Both the position numbers and the translations under genes were made by a program. From positions 496,001-560,000 of the forward strand of contig CBDFIN010000011.1 of NCBI GenBank assembly GCA_965248135.1: a stretch of 64,000 bases of DNA, read 5' to 3'. Below are positions 28,353 through 37,177 of the stretch, piece by piece. This stretch comes from SZUA-100 sp965248135 (GTDB taxonomy: Bacteria; Pseudomonadota; Alphaproteobacteria; Rhizobiales; Rhizobiaceae). How positions within the stretch are numbered: the first letter of the stretch is position 1; every line of letters begins with the position of its first letter. The notes under the pieces were generated by a model that saw only the letters and a list, made by a program, of their open reading frames with translations, ran no database searches and had not been told where the DNA came from.

Positions 28353-29413
28353 ATCAATTGATCCATTGCCGTGACGTTCAACAATTCATTACTTCCCTTG
28401 CTGACAGCGATCAGGTCGCCCTGCCATGCGATTGCCGATGTGATGCCGTGACGTTTTCCATTGGCCCGCGATTGTGCGCTTGCCAAAGGAGTGAAGTGTT
28501 TATCTAGGATGATTATCAGGCCATAGGACAACGAAGGAGCCCATGGTTTGATCTCGCCAAACAGGCGAGTTGCGCCCATCTGGATCGGTACGCGGTAATC
28601 AGCAGTGGCAGCCAGGCGTGGCACGATCCAGTGTTCGGGGTCAATTTCAGCTTTCATGCGCTCGATGAATTCTGGCTCGGTTATGATAAACTCAATCAGT
28701 GGATCACGGCGTGAAAATAACGATAGAATATAGCCACCGCCAGATAGTGGGTGGATGCGAGCAGGATATCCTGGTGCATCCTGCAGAACGAATTTGGATG
28801 CAGCGCCGTTTTGCAACTGGCAAATGCGGGCAGACCAACTTTCGCAAACCATCACCTCTCCTGCGTCTGTTTCAACAACGCCGTAGGGAAACCTTAGGCC
28901 CTCTGAGAGGACGATACTTTCGCCAATTTCTGAGAATTTAATAACCTGGCCATTTCCTGTTTTATTGTAGAGATCCTGCATACCGGTTGCCCTACCGTCT
29001 GCAGCACCGGCGTCTGCAATTAAAAGCGTACCATCTTTGGCAAATGCACAGGCCCGAACCTCTGCCGTTGATTTTTCAAGTCCGTCCCAACCGGGGCTGG
29101 CTTTACCTTGCGGGGTAATCACCTGCACGCCTGCACCCGCAAAGCCAACAGCAATCAGGCCGTCTTCGCGACAGGCCAATGCGCTAACTTCATGATCAAA
29201 TTCCGCTACCAAATCAAATGCGCCTTTGCCCCAGTCGCTTAGGCGCAGGATAGAATTACCACTGCTTACAAGTAACGAACCATCCGGAGCAATGCATACA
29301 TCATCCGGGTTATCAACCTGAAGGGATATCGCTTGTTCGAGCAAATCATTGGGGCAAAGCGGACCATCCAACAATGAAATTCTAGCAGGTGCTTTTTTTC
29401 TCAATCCAAACAT
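28349..29413 (-). CDS. SMP-30/strictosidine-synthase-like beta-propeller protein
   Basis: 354 residues from the ATG at 29413; a TTG at 29437 overlapping the previous gene is less likely. Repeated blade-like motifs (DDVCIAPDGSLLVSSGNSILRL, GLIAVGFAGAGVQVI, DGTLLIADAGA, FPYGVVETDAGEVMVCES) and GYPARIHPLSGGGYILSLF match the strictosidine-synthase/SMP-30/paraoxonase-like six-bladed propellers. These often hydrolyse lactones. No signal peptide is visible, so it is probably cytoplasmic. It lies within the ABC operon, directly after a permease that carries a homologous domain. Confidence 0.75.
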   Translation of the reverse strand: MFGLRKKAPARISLLDGPLCPNDLLEQAISLQVDNPDDVCIAPDGSLLVSSGNSILRLSDWGKGAFDLVAEFDHEVSALACREDGLIAVGFAGAGVQVITPQGKASPGWDGLEKSTAEVRACAFAKDGTLLIADAGAADGRATGMQDLYNKTGNGQVIKFSEIGESIVLSEGLRFPYGVVETDAGEVMVCESWSARICQLQNGAASKFVLQDAPGYPARIHPLSGGGYILSLFSRRDPLIEFIITEPEFIERMKAEIDPEHWIVPRLAATADYRVPIQMGATRLFGEIKPWAPSLSYGLIIILDKHFTPLASAQSRANGKRHGITSAIAWQGDLIAVSKGSNELLNVTAMDQLI

Positions 29414-29418
29414 GGCGG

Positions 29419-31560
29419 TCAATTCTCCGTCAGCCAATAGCTGTCAGGGCCATTCCAGTCCTTGTCTGCATCCTCAAGGTCAATCCGCCCGATCTTATTG
29501 TTTGTAACACCTCCAAGAAATAGCGAGCCCTGATGCTCACGCATTGAAGTGATCATATATAGTGGGCCGTCGGATTTATCCCAGTAAGCATCAACAATCT
29601 CGCCATTTGCATCCGATTTCAGCACGCCACCAATATTCAGATTGCCGAACAACCAATTCGTCGGTGGAACACTTTTGGCCATGCGCAGTCGAAACCCGGG
29701 AACTTCCATGATTAAATCAAGGACTGGTGAACGCATCCCTGCAAGCGCAATCCAATATCCTCCATCGGAAGTTCGGTTGATGTTGTCTGGATATCCAGGT
29801 AATCCGCGCGCGAAATATCTTGGTCCATCCTGCATCCGATCCAGATCAAATATCAATATCGAGCAAGTCCAGGTGCTAGCAACAAGCAAATGGCGACCAT
29901 CATGGGTAACACACACACCATTGGGGAATACCATATTGTCACAAACAGTTTTTGTGGTGTCATGAGTAGGATCATAACATAACAGGCGCCCGTTGGGGCG
30001 GCCTTCCAGCAGATCGAGACCCCACGTTTCCATCTCATAGCGTTTGGTCGCATCGGTGAAATAGATCCGCCCATCAGGTGCAATATCCAGATCATCTGCC
30101 ATACGGATTTGCCGATCGTCTTCAATGGAAGTCCAACTTCTTGATGTCTGGCTTGTTAAACGCTCAATCTGTTCGGGGCCTGAAACCTTGTAAAGTCCCA
30201 TGCCCGCGATACAAACGATCAGATTTTCATCTGGGTCAAACGCCAAGCCCAATGGCCTGCCGCCGGTTTTGGCGAAAGTTTCAACCCGCTTATGATCTGG
30301 CGCGAATAGTTTTATTATCCGGCCATCTCTGGTGCCGCAATAGAGATTTCCTTCGCGATCAAGAATCACATCTTCTGGGCCATCGACCTCTCCAACGCCC
30401 AACAAGGTGGCACCATCCAGTTTCGTTACGTAAGATTCTGGAGCCAGATTTCCCATGTCTATAACCGGGTCAATTTTCATGGTTGTCGGATCCAGATAGG
30501 CCCGTGCCAAAATACGGTGGCGCTCCTTGCGATACTTCATATCAATGGCCAAAACCGCAATCAGGATAAATCCCATCGCGCCGTTGATAAAATCACCGCG
30601 AAACCCGGCATTGATCAAAACATTGCCCAGGATGTATATGGTTGCAAATCCGAGCAAGGTGCTGAATACACTACCCCGCCCCGGGACAAACCCTCCAAGG
30701 CCAAGAACCAGGCCCGTCAGGACAAAAAACTCAAGCCCTACGCCTGTGTCAGAACCAGCGCTGTTTTGACGTGCCGCAAACAGAAATGCCGCCAGACCAA
30801 CCAGCGTCCCTCCCAACATATATGAAAGGAGAATAACCCGTTTCAGATCAATGCCTGCGTGACGGGCTGCTTTACGGTTGCCGCCAACAGCCAGAATGTG
30901 CCAACCAAACCGAGTATATTTAAACATCAAATAGATGACGATAGTGACCGCAATCAGCACCCAAAAACTGACAGGTACGCCTACGAAGTTATCATATCCG
31001 ATATATTCCCATACCTCATTGAACCGCGCACTGCTGGATATTTCGACTAGATAGGCTTGCGATGCGATAACAAAAATTCCACGTACCGTGATCATCGTTC
31101 CAAGGGTCGCAAGTAATGCGCCGCAACCCAATATGCCCGTGAGAAATCCATTGATGAACCCGATCAATGTCCCACAAAAAATTGTGAGTATGAAGGCCAG
31201 ATAGATTGGTAGTTCAGCAATATGAAAAAGATAGAGGGCTACAAACGCACAAAGGGCAAACGACGAGCCAACGGACAAATCAATGCCGCCAATCGCTACA
31301 ACCAACAGCATCGCAAGTGTGACAATTGCAGCATCTGATGAATATTGCGCGAGGGTATTTAAATTGGACGGCGCAAAATATCCATTTGTGGTAATCAAAA
31401 TTACGGTCACAAGTACGAAGAAGGTAATGAAAGGTATGGCACCTTCGATCCAATTTCGATTGAGCAAATCCGAAACAATCCGTCGAAAAGACAAAACTGC
31501 CCTTTGTTTTTGGACCCTTGGTCGCCCACTCAGGAAACTGTTGTTTTCCTCCAAACTCAT
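29419..31560 (-). CDS. Sugar ABC permease fused to a C-terminal SMP-30/strictosidine-synthase-like domain
   Basis: 713 residues. The first 345 or so are a complete RbsC-type permease: IGGIDLSVGSSFALCAFVAL, CGALLATLGTMITVRGI, the coupling loop AVGGNRKAARHAGIDLKRV and about ten membrane spans. After KYRKERHRILARAYLD a propeller follows: GPEDVILDREGNLYCGTRDG, GRPLGLAFDPDENLIVC, MADDLDIAPDGRIYFTDAT, FPNGVCVTHDGRHLLVAST and GYPDNINRTSDGGYWIAL. The permease C-terminus faces the cytoplasm, so the propeller should too. Frame is continuous with no sign of an artefactual join. ATG at 31560 behind AGGAAC. Confidence 0.88.
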   Translation of the reverse strand: MSLEENNSFLSGRPRVQKQRAVLSFRRIVSDLLNRNWIEGAIPFITFFVLVTVILITTNGYFAPSNLNTLAQYSSDAAIVTLAMLLVVAIGGIDLSVGSSFALCAFVALYLFHIAELPIYLAFILTIFCGTLIGFINGFLTGILGCGALLATLGTMITVRGIFVIASQAYLVEISSSARFNEVWEYIGYDNFVGVPVSFWVLIAVTIVIYLMFKYTRFGWHILAVGGNRKAARHAGIDLKRVILLSYMLGGTLVGLAAFLFAARQNSAGSDTGVGLEFFVLTGLVLGLGGFVPGRGSVFSTLLGFATIYILGNVLINAGFRGDFINGAMGFILIAVLAIDMKYRKERHRILARAYLDPTTMKIDPVIDMGNLAPESYVTKLDGATLLGVGEVDGPEDVILDREGNLYCGTRDGRIIKLFAPDHKRVETFAKTGGRPLGLAFDPDENLIVCIAGMGLYKVSGPEQIERLTSQTSRSWTSIEDDRQIRMADDLDIAPDGRIYFTDATKRYEMETWGLDLLEGRPNGRLLCYDPTHDTTKTVCDNMVFPNGVCVTHDGRHLLVASTWTCSILIFDLDRMQDGPRYFARGLPGYPDNINRTSDGGYWIALAGMRSPVLDLIMEVPGFRLRMAKSVPPTNWLFGNLNIGGVLKSDANGEIVDAYWDKSDGPLYMITSMREHQGSLFLGGVTNNKIGRIDLEDADKDWNGPDSYWLTEN

Positions 31561-31650
31561 CTAATTGTTCCTACCACAAAAATTGCCAGGTACATGTTAA
31601 TGCACCCGGCTTTTGAGGCTTCCGAACTTTAAGAAACCCATTTTGCTTCA

Positions 31651-32640
31651 TTATTTTGCTGGCAAGTCCCAACATTGTTGTGGTGAATAACTTTCTTTCT
31701 TTATAACAATCAAAGGAGATTCAGTTTCCAGCATTTCTCCTTTTGCGGGAACTGCTCCTTGCAGAATCAAGCGCAACATTGCTCCGGCATCACGGCCCTG
31801 ACCATCAGCATTGTAGCTCCAGTAGCGGTCAATTACTCCATCCTCAATATTTTTGCAGATCAGGCGATTACCACCACCGGTGGCGTATACCAGAACACTA
31901 TCAGCTTTCCCTGCATCTTTTACGGCATTGCCGGCGCCGATGGTGTGAATTCCCCAATGGCCGAATACGGCACAAAGATCAGGATTTTGCTGCAGAACTG
32001 TTGCTGTGATCTGACGCGCTTTTTCAGGCTCCCAGTTTGATGCCTGATTAGATACCACTTCAATTTCTGGATGCTTGGCAAACACTGCCATCGTCGCTTT
32101 ATTCATCAGCACGCTGTCTGCGGCAGTTAGTTGTCCAGGCACAATTGCAACTTTACCGGATTTACCACTACCCTTGCCACATGCGGCTACAATATCTTCT
32201 GCAACATCATTGCCGATGCGTGACCAGTTCGCGCCAACAAATGCAGTCGATTTCTGGTTGGATTGCAAATTGATTTGTAGCACCTTAATGCCCTTTGATT
32301 CGGCTTGCCTGATTTGTCGGGCTAGCAACTGAACCGTTGGATTGTGAGCAACAATAATATCGGGCTTATCATTGATTGCTTTGGCAAAGATTTCTGACAT
32401 TGCCTTCATATTGAAGGCGGCATCACGCACTTCGAAATCGAAGCCGTGCAATTTCGCCTGGTCTGCCATACGCCGGGCCCAACCTTCAGTCAGCGTTATG
32501 CCCATAGCGATCGGAATGAAGATGACCTTCTTTCCTTCATACGCAGATGCAGCTGAGGCATTTTGTGGGGCAAAAATCACGCCCGCCATTAGCATTGCTA
32601 CCATGCCTAAACTAGCCATTCGTTTCAAAGATTTTAGCAT
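31651..32640 (-). CDS. Periplasmic sugar-binding protein
   Basis: Type I periplasmic binding protein, 329 residues from the ATG at 32640 (GGAGAGAG upstream). Signal peptide LKRMASLGMVAMLMAGVIFA with cleavage near ASAASA. Lobe motifs: KKVIFIPIAMGITLTEGWARRM, PDIIVAHNPTVQLLARQI, VLQINLQSNQKSTAFVG, and DLCAVFGHWGIHTIGAGNAV. Two Cys near the C-terminal half (DLCAVF, LICKNI) and one at QQCWDL are unusual for the family. Ligand unknown; the lactonase-like partners suggest an aldonolactone or other lactone. Confidence 0.87.
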   Translation of the reverse strand: MLKSLKRMASLGMVAMLMAGVIFAPQNASAASAYEGKKVIFIPIAMGITLTEGWARRMADQAKLHGFDFEVRDAAFNMKAMSEIFAKAINDKPDIIVAHNPTVQLLARQIRQAESKGIKVLQINLQSNQKSTAFVGANWSRIGNDVAEDIVAACGKGSGKSGKVAIVPGQLTAADSVLMNKATMAVFAKHPEIEVVSNQASNWEPEKARQITATVLQQNPDLCAVFGHWGIHTIGAGNAVKDAGKADSVLVYATGGGNRLICKNIEDGVIDRYWSYNADGQGRDAGAMLRLILQGAVPAKGEMLETESPLIVIKKESYSPQQCWDLPAK

Positions 32641-32676
32641 TTTCTCTCTCCTTTTCAATTAAATGCTTACATTCAT

Positions 32677-33768
32677 TCACAGGTCACCCTGAGTGTCTGT
32701 CTCGGTATCTCTGGGGTTAATGTAGTTATCGATCACGATAGCTGAGACAAGAACCAACCCCTTGATCAGATCCTGAACCTGACCAGACAAATTCATAAGC
32801 GTCATTCCATTGCGTAAAACGCTGATTAGCAATAGGCCGACAATTAGATTGACAACACCGCCGCGCCCGCCACGCAAACGTATGCCACCAAGCACAACCA
32901 CCATGATCACTTCGAACAGTAATGTTCCATTTGTCACGATGCGGAAATCGACAGTGCCACTGGCGCTGGAAACAATGATCCCCGCGATCAATGCGGTGAT
33001 TGCAGAAAACACATAGACCCAGATCGTTGCCATCCGAACGGAAAGGCCGGTTAATTGGGCAGCCATATAGTTATCGCCCATCGCATAACATATTCGCCCC
33101 AGCACCGTCCTTTTCAAAAGGAAGGAAGTGGCAATCAGAACCAGAATTCCAATGACGACCGACACCGGGATGCCTGATATCTTGCCGGTGGATAGATATG
33201 CGATGATTGGCAAACTTTTGGGGATCAGAACAAGAAACTCGCCTTGCAAGATAGCCCAACGACAAACGCCTGCAATCAGCATAGCTGTTGCAAGGGTACT
33301 CAGCAGTGCGGGGATTTCAATAAACGCAATCAGCCAGCCATTAAGTAACCCCAAAACAAGGGCGAGGAATATAGCTGCAATCATTGCGACAGTATAATCC
33401 GTGCCATTGCTTAGCATCAGTCCAAATACCGATGAGACTGCAATCATGACTGCGATTTGCGATAAATCCAATCCGCGGGTGATGATGACCACCGCCATAC
33501 CGCAACTTAATATCGCAAGCGCTGTCGAATTTTGCGCAACTATCGTGAGATTCCCAAGAGTTGCAAAACCGTCAATAAAAATAGTGAACACAATAATGAT
33601 AGTCAGGGTTATGCCGAGAACAATATATTCAAGTGGATGTTGATTTACGGATAACAATTTTGGCAATGTTTGAACAACTGAGCCGGACCACCCTTTACCC
33701 CAGCTTTGCTGAGATAGGTGCCCATTCGATTGAAAGGGATTAGATGACTCATTCAAACCAGCTTCCAT
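32677..33768 (-). CDS. Sugar ABC transporter permease
   Basis: 363 residues, RbsC type, with a polar N-terminal extension of about 45 residues before the first span. Motifs: ITRGLDLSQIAVMIAVSSV, EIPALLSTLATAMLIAGVCR, coupling loop AMGDNYMAAQLTGLSVRMA, GGIRLRGGRGGVVNLIVG. It is the first gene of the operon and the partner of the fused permease 1.1 kb downstream, so the channel is probably a heterodimer. Confidence 0.9.
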   Translation of the reverse strand: MEAGLNESSNPFQSNGHLSQQSWGKGWSGSVVQTLPKLLSVNQHPLEYIVLGITLTIIIVFTIFIDGFATLGNLTIVAQNSTALAILSCGMAVVIITRGLDLSQIAVMIAVSSVFGLMLSNGTDYTVAMIAAIFLALVLGLLNGWLIAFIEIPALLSTLATAMLIAGVCRWAILQGEFLVLIPKSLPIIAYLSTGKISGIPVSVVIGILVLIATSFLLKRTVLGRICYAMGDNYMAAQLTGLSVRMATIWVYVFSAITALIAGIIVSSASGTVDFRIVTNGTLLFEVIMVVVLGGIRLRGGRGGVVNLIVGLLLISVLRNGMTLMNLSGQVQDLIKGLVLVSAIVIDNYINPRDTETDTQGDL

Positions 33769-33971
33769 TCATATCGGCTAGAATTTCACTCAATTCAGCT
33801 TCCTGAATAAGTTCCCATCTATCTCACTTAGGCCTTATCTTACTTCCGAGTAAATAATGATACCGACGAGAAACGACCGTGTCAATGACAATTTATCTTG
33901 TGTTATTCATTGTGCTAGCCCTGCATACTGGTCGTTCAGGCATTGTTGTAAATAGGGAGACCAACAGTCGG

Positions 33972-34595
33972 TCAACCTGCCACATTAGCACGGGATTTTA
34001 GCCCATTCACAAATAGGAAAATAAAACAATCCGCCACCTCTTCTAACGTTTTATCTCCATCAGGATTGTACCAGCGCTGAATCCAGTTATTTGCACCCAT
34101 CAATATTAATTCAGTCAATTTTGGGGGAACTTCAGCAATTGAACCATCAGCAATGCCTGCCTCAATGATATCGGCAAGATTGCTATCCAACAAGCGAGCA
34201 CGGCCGTGAATGTTGTCAAATGCATCCTTTGGAAGGATTGCAAATTCATGGACAATTGCAACCGGTCCGGTTTTCAAAATTCCACCAATAACTCCGCGAA
34301 AGTATGTTTCGACTTTCTCTATACCTGAAGCATTGCTCTGCAATACCTCGACCATAACCTCTTCACAAAGGTTGAGTGTCAACTCATAACACATTTGAAG
34401 CAAGACTGGTTTGCTCTTTACATAATAATAAAGAGCGGTCTTTGAGATGCCGAAATGCTGGGCAATTTCATCCAGAGAAGTTGCGGCATACCCCCTTTTA
34501 TTGAACATCTCAGCGGCAATCCGCAAAACTGCTTCTCGCTTAACATCGTGATCCCGGCGTCTATCAAATACGTTTTTATCAACTCTGTTTTTCAA
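33972..34595 (-). CDS. TetR-family transcriptional regulator
   Basis: 207 residues. The N-terminal TetR helix-turn-helix is textbook: AAEMFNKRGYAATSLDEIAQHFGISKTALYYYVKSKPVLL. The C-terminal ligand domain is of the TetR_C_33/acyl-CoA-type group by look. It lies upstream of, and in the same direction as, the sugar ABC operon with a 203-bp AT-rich gap that should carry the operon promoter; half-sites AACGACC (near 33873) and GGTCGTT (near 33931) are inverted about 55 bp apart and may be its target. Confidence 0.9.
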   Translation of the reverse strand: MKNRVDKNVFDRRRDHDVKREAVLRIAAEMFNKRGYAATSLDEIAQHFGISKTALYYYVKSKPVLLQMCYELTLNLCEEVMVEVLQSNASGIEKVETYFRGVIGGILKTGPVAIVHEFAILPKDAFDNIHGRARLLDSNLADIIEAGIADGSIAEVPPKLTELILMGANNWIQRWYNPDGDKTLEEVADCFIFLFVNGLKSRANVAG

Positions 34596-34934
34596 TATTC
34601 AATTCCTCATCCATTCTAATTTTTTTGAAGTGGTCAACCCAAAGGATGCAACAGGAACGACCTCAATATGCTTTAAACTTTCTTTTAGCAGAAAATTTTG
34701 AACATTGGGTAAATAATTTGTTTGGATTATAAAACTGAATCCCTGCTGAACCAAGCCGATGCATTCCGCGATTATGTTTGTACATCGACGGAATATCTTG
34801 AATAAGATTCAAATGTTATTAGTAGCATTGTAAACAACAGTGCCGTCGCCGTTGCCTGCATTCTTGGTGATGGAAGGCGCATGCATACCCGTGGCGCTCT
34901 CAAGATTGAAGTGCGCATGTTTTTGGTTTGAATA

Positions 34935-35006
34935 GCCATCCTTTCGAAACCGCCGTCGCTCGCCTCACCCAGTTTGGGTGAGCGACGGCGGTGGAAGAAG
35001 GATGGC
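34935..35006. repeat. Long imperfect hairpin
   Basis: In the gap 34596-35035, which has no supportable gene. GCCATCCTT (34935) pairs with AAGGATGGC (34998), and CCGCCGTCGCTC (34950-34961) pairs perfectly with GAGCGACGGCGG (34980-34991), with a further ACCC/GGGT inner stem. Total arm length is about 27 bp with two bulges. It could be a terminator-like structure, or a relic of a small palindromic element. Confidence 0.65.
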
Positions 35007-35035
35007 GGGCCATCTTTTTGGTGGGCATGAGCAGC

Positions 35036-35730
35036 GATTGACAGAGAAGTGCAACACCTCACGGACTATCATGATAGTCCGTCGATTTTGCGATCAAAAG
35101 AGAGGTGTTGCAGATGTCACAATACAAGCATTTGAGTTATCACGAAAGGGTTGAGCTGGCCCGAATGTTACGCGAGAAGGCGTCGAAGGTTGCCATTGGG
35201 CAATGCCTTGACCGCCCGCGCTCCAGAGCTTTGAGGCGTGCCTTATCTTCACTGGTCAATCCATTGCGTATCCCGGCATCACGTTCTGCCTGCTGACACC
35301 AAGCCCGCAAACTATCGGGGGAGCAGCCAAGCTTGGAAGCTATCGCCTTGTAAGCCGCATTATCGCTGGGGTAATTCGCGCGGTTCTCTTTGAAAAGCCC
35401 AACGCCGCGTGCGCGAAATTCAGCCGTGTAGGTCGGTGTGTGTTTCTTCTGTGTCATAGGGTCCATCCTTAGAGAGTTTTACTCTCCGGTAAACCCGGGG
35501 CGGTTCAAGGAGCGGTTGAGAACATCAACAAACGACTGAGGAGGGATCTGCCCAGAGGCACCGATTTGGACAAAATCTCAGATGAAGAGTTCAATGATAT
35601 CGTTCTCAATCACAACCTGACCCCAAGAAAATGTCTTGGATTCAAAACGCCAATCCAGGCCATCTTGAAAGAAATCGGAACTAATGCGAATATCTCATTC
35701 CACCCAAATGTTGCACTTCGCGATTGAATC
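35036..35730 (+). mobile_element. IS30-family relic split by an IS3 fragment
   Basis: Ends GATTGACAGAGAAGTGCAAC (35036) and, as reverse complement from 35730, GATTCAATCGCGAAGTGCAAC. The transposase N-terminus (SQYKHLSYHERVELARMLRE) starts at 35114 and breaks near 35190. The C-terminus resumes at about 35515 (VENINKRLRRDLPRGTDLDK, TPRKCLGFKTP) and stops at 35727. The centre is replaced by an IS3 fragment in reverse orientation. Inactive; different subgroup from the IS30 at 24350. Confidence 0.82.
35217..35507 (-). pseudogene. Truncated IS3-family OrfA with one intact terminus
   Basis: Minus-strand frame starting near 35457: TQKKHTPTYTAEFRARGVGLF, then AIASKLGCSPDSLRAWCQQAERD and LTSEDKARLKALER, the IS3 OrfA helix-turn-helix protein. 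It breaks after ALER near 35217. The outer end TGAACCGCCCCGGGTTTACC (reverse complement, starting at 35507) is an IS3-type terminus. OrfB is absent. Confidence 0.8.
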
Positions 35731-36045
35731 TACCAGTGCTTCCGGGATGGTGAGTGGATTGTCGTCTATTGATATACTGGCGGCGCTTGGCGGCGCCGGT
35801 TCCTGTTCGCCCTGCTCAACAAAGCCACCGCCATCTTCCGACATGGCGTCGCCTGTTGCTAAGGTGTCGCTCGGTGTTTCCACGAGGTTCTCAGGCGGCT
35901 TTGTTGTGCTGGCGTCATGCGCCGTCTTGGCGTCGCTATAGCCGCCAGCGTCAAAAAGTAGCCCAGATACTTCTCCAGCGGATTTTTCAGGTACTTCGGC
36001 AGCTGTGCGATCTTCGTCCCCATGGTAGGTGTCGGTCAAATTCAT
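35695..36045 (-). CDS. Hypothetical acidic protein, truncated by the IS30 relic
   Basis: About 116 residues from an ATG at 36045 (NLTDTYHGDEDRTAAEVPEK); a longer frame begins at 36102. It is acidic, rich in Ser, Thr, Pro and Gly, and looks disordered. The end (EALVDSIA) runs into the right terminus of the IS30 relic and stops inside it, so the original C-terminus is lost. No ribosome-binding site is obvious. No family recognised; it may be non-coding. Confidence 0.3.
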   Translation of the reverse strand: MNLTDTYHGDEDRTAAEVPEKSAGEVSGLLFDAGGYSDAKTAHDASTTKPPENLVETPSDTLATGDAMSEDGGGFVEQGEQEPAPPSAASISIDDNPLTIPEALVDSIAKCNIWVE

Positions 36046-36197
36046 ACCAACATAGTACCAAGAGGGGAGTAGCGACGCGCACCGGTTTTCCACAGCTCGC
36101 AAGAAATGGGAGCAAAAATCTCCGTTCGCGTGGTAGCTATTTGGTAGCTCGGCTCAAATAGGCAAAAGTGATACTTGGTCTAACCTATTGAAATTAT

Positions 36198-36273
<76 letters not shown>

Positions 36274-36435
36274 ATCAACAATGCCGCAATTATTTGCAGC
36301 GTGAGGGTTTTGTCCTTATCGCCGAAAACGGTCCAGCGGTGGTTGTTCTACTGGCAGTGCCCGGGCAATTCAAGATAAAAATACCGACAATTACCGTATT
36401 GGCCACCGGCAGTTTTGCTTTCCGTGCGACCGTAT

Positions 36436-36840
36436 TCAGGTATCTTCCTTGTCATCCTTGGTAACGTGAATAATATCGGAAACATCGTCATCATCGTCAT
36501 CATCGTCTTCCAGGAACGGCCCGTCATCGTCGTCGTCGTCATCCTCCACCTCGATGTCTGGAATGTCGCTAGGAATCTCGTTATCATCATCAACGGTGTC
36601 GCCATCATCTTCTTCGGCATCCTCAAGCGAGATCGTATCAGGATCGGCCTTGACCACGACATCGTCGCTTTTGTCTGTTTTTTCAACTTTAGCCTTGACT
36701 TCCGGGATCGGCTTTTCGAGCGCCACGAGTTCAAAGACAGCGTCGCAGGAGGGACAAATGACCGGATCTTTTTTCAGATCATAAAATTTCGATTCACATG
36801 AAAGACAGCGTCGTTTTTCGCCAAGTTCTGGTCTAGCCAA
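36436..36840 (-). CDS. TIGR02300 family (FYDLN acid) protein
   Basis: 134 residues. A zinc-ribbon-like N-terminus (KRRCLSCESKFYDLKKDPVICPSCDAVFEL) is followed by a very acidic tail with runs of Asp. This is the alphaproteobacterial TIGR02300 family, function unknown, commonly found divergent from aroA near a tRNA-Ala, as here. Start is a TTG at 36840; AGAGGCAATCAA lies directly upstream and is duplicated in tandem (36841-36870), so there are two possible ribosome-binding sites. Confidence 0.9.
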   Translation of the reverse strand: MARPELGEKRRCLSCESKFYDLKKDPVICPSCDAVFELVALEKPIPEVKAKVEKTDKSDDVVVKADPDTISLEDAEEDDGDTVDDDNEIPSDIPDIEVEDDDDDDDGPFLEDDDDDDDDVSDIIHVTKDDKEDT

Positions 36841-37177
36841 TTTGATTGCCTCTAAATTGATTGCCTCTGAATTTTTTGCCCGACGGGCTTGTGCTGAAGA
36901 TGTAGGCCTTGCAGGTTGCGAACCAATTAACCCCGTTATATTGGCCTGTCAAAAGCAAATCTCGCCATTGGGTGAATATTGGCAGATATTTTTCGGTCAA
37001 TGGTTCTTTTGATTCAGTTATCTGCGAATTCGGCTGCCGCAAGGGCTTGTAAATGTTGCCATCAGACCCCTGCAACAGCGATTTTAAAATCCATAAGCAG
37101 ATGACCTTGAATTCCGCCTGTGATAGGCACAGGCAAGGACCGGCACCGGGCACGTTAATCAGGGATGTTTTGAAGAT
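36841..37177. other. Divergent intergenic region TIGR02300 / aroA
   Basis: 337 bp without a supportable gene. It must hold the two divergent promoters. The only visible structure is the tandem TTGATTGCCTCT (plus strand) at 36841-36866, which doubles the ribosome-binding site of the TIGR02300 gene. A minus-strand frame across it has no coding look. Confidence 0.6.

Noticed and set aside
34772..35062. Minus-strand frame of 96 codons
   Set aside because: It runs through the long hairpin and into the IS30 terminus; composition and lack of a ribosome-binding site speak against a gene.
36348..36734. Minus-strand frame rich in Met, Thr and Arg
   Set aside because: It is the shifted frame of the Asp-repeat tail of the TIGR02300 gene.
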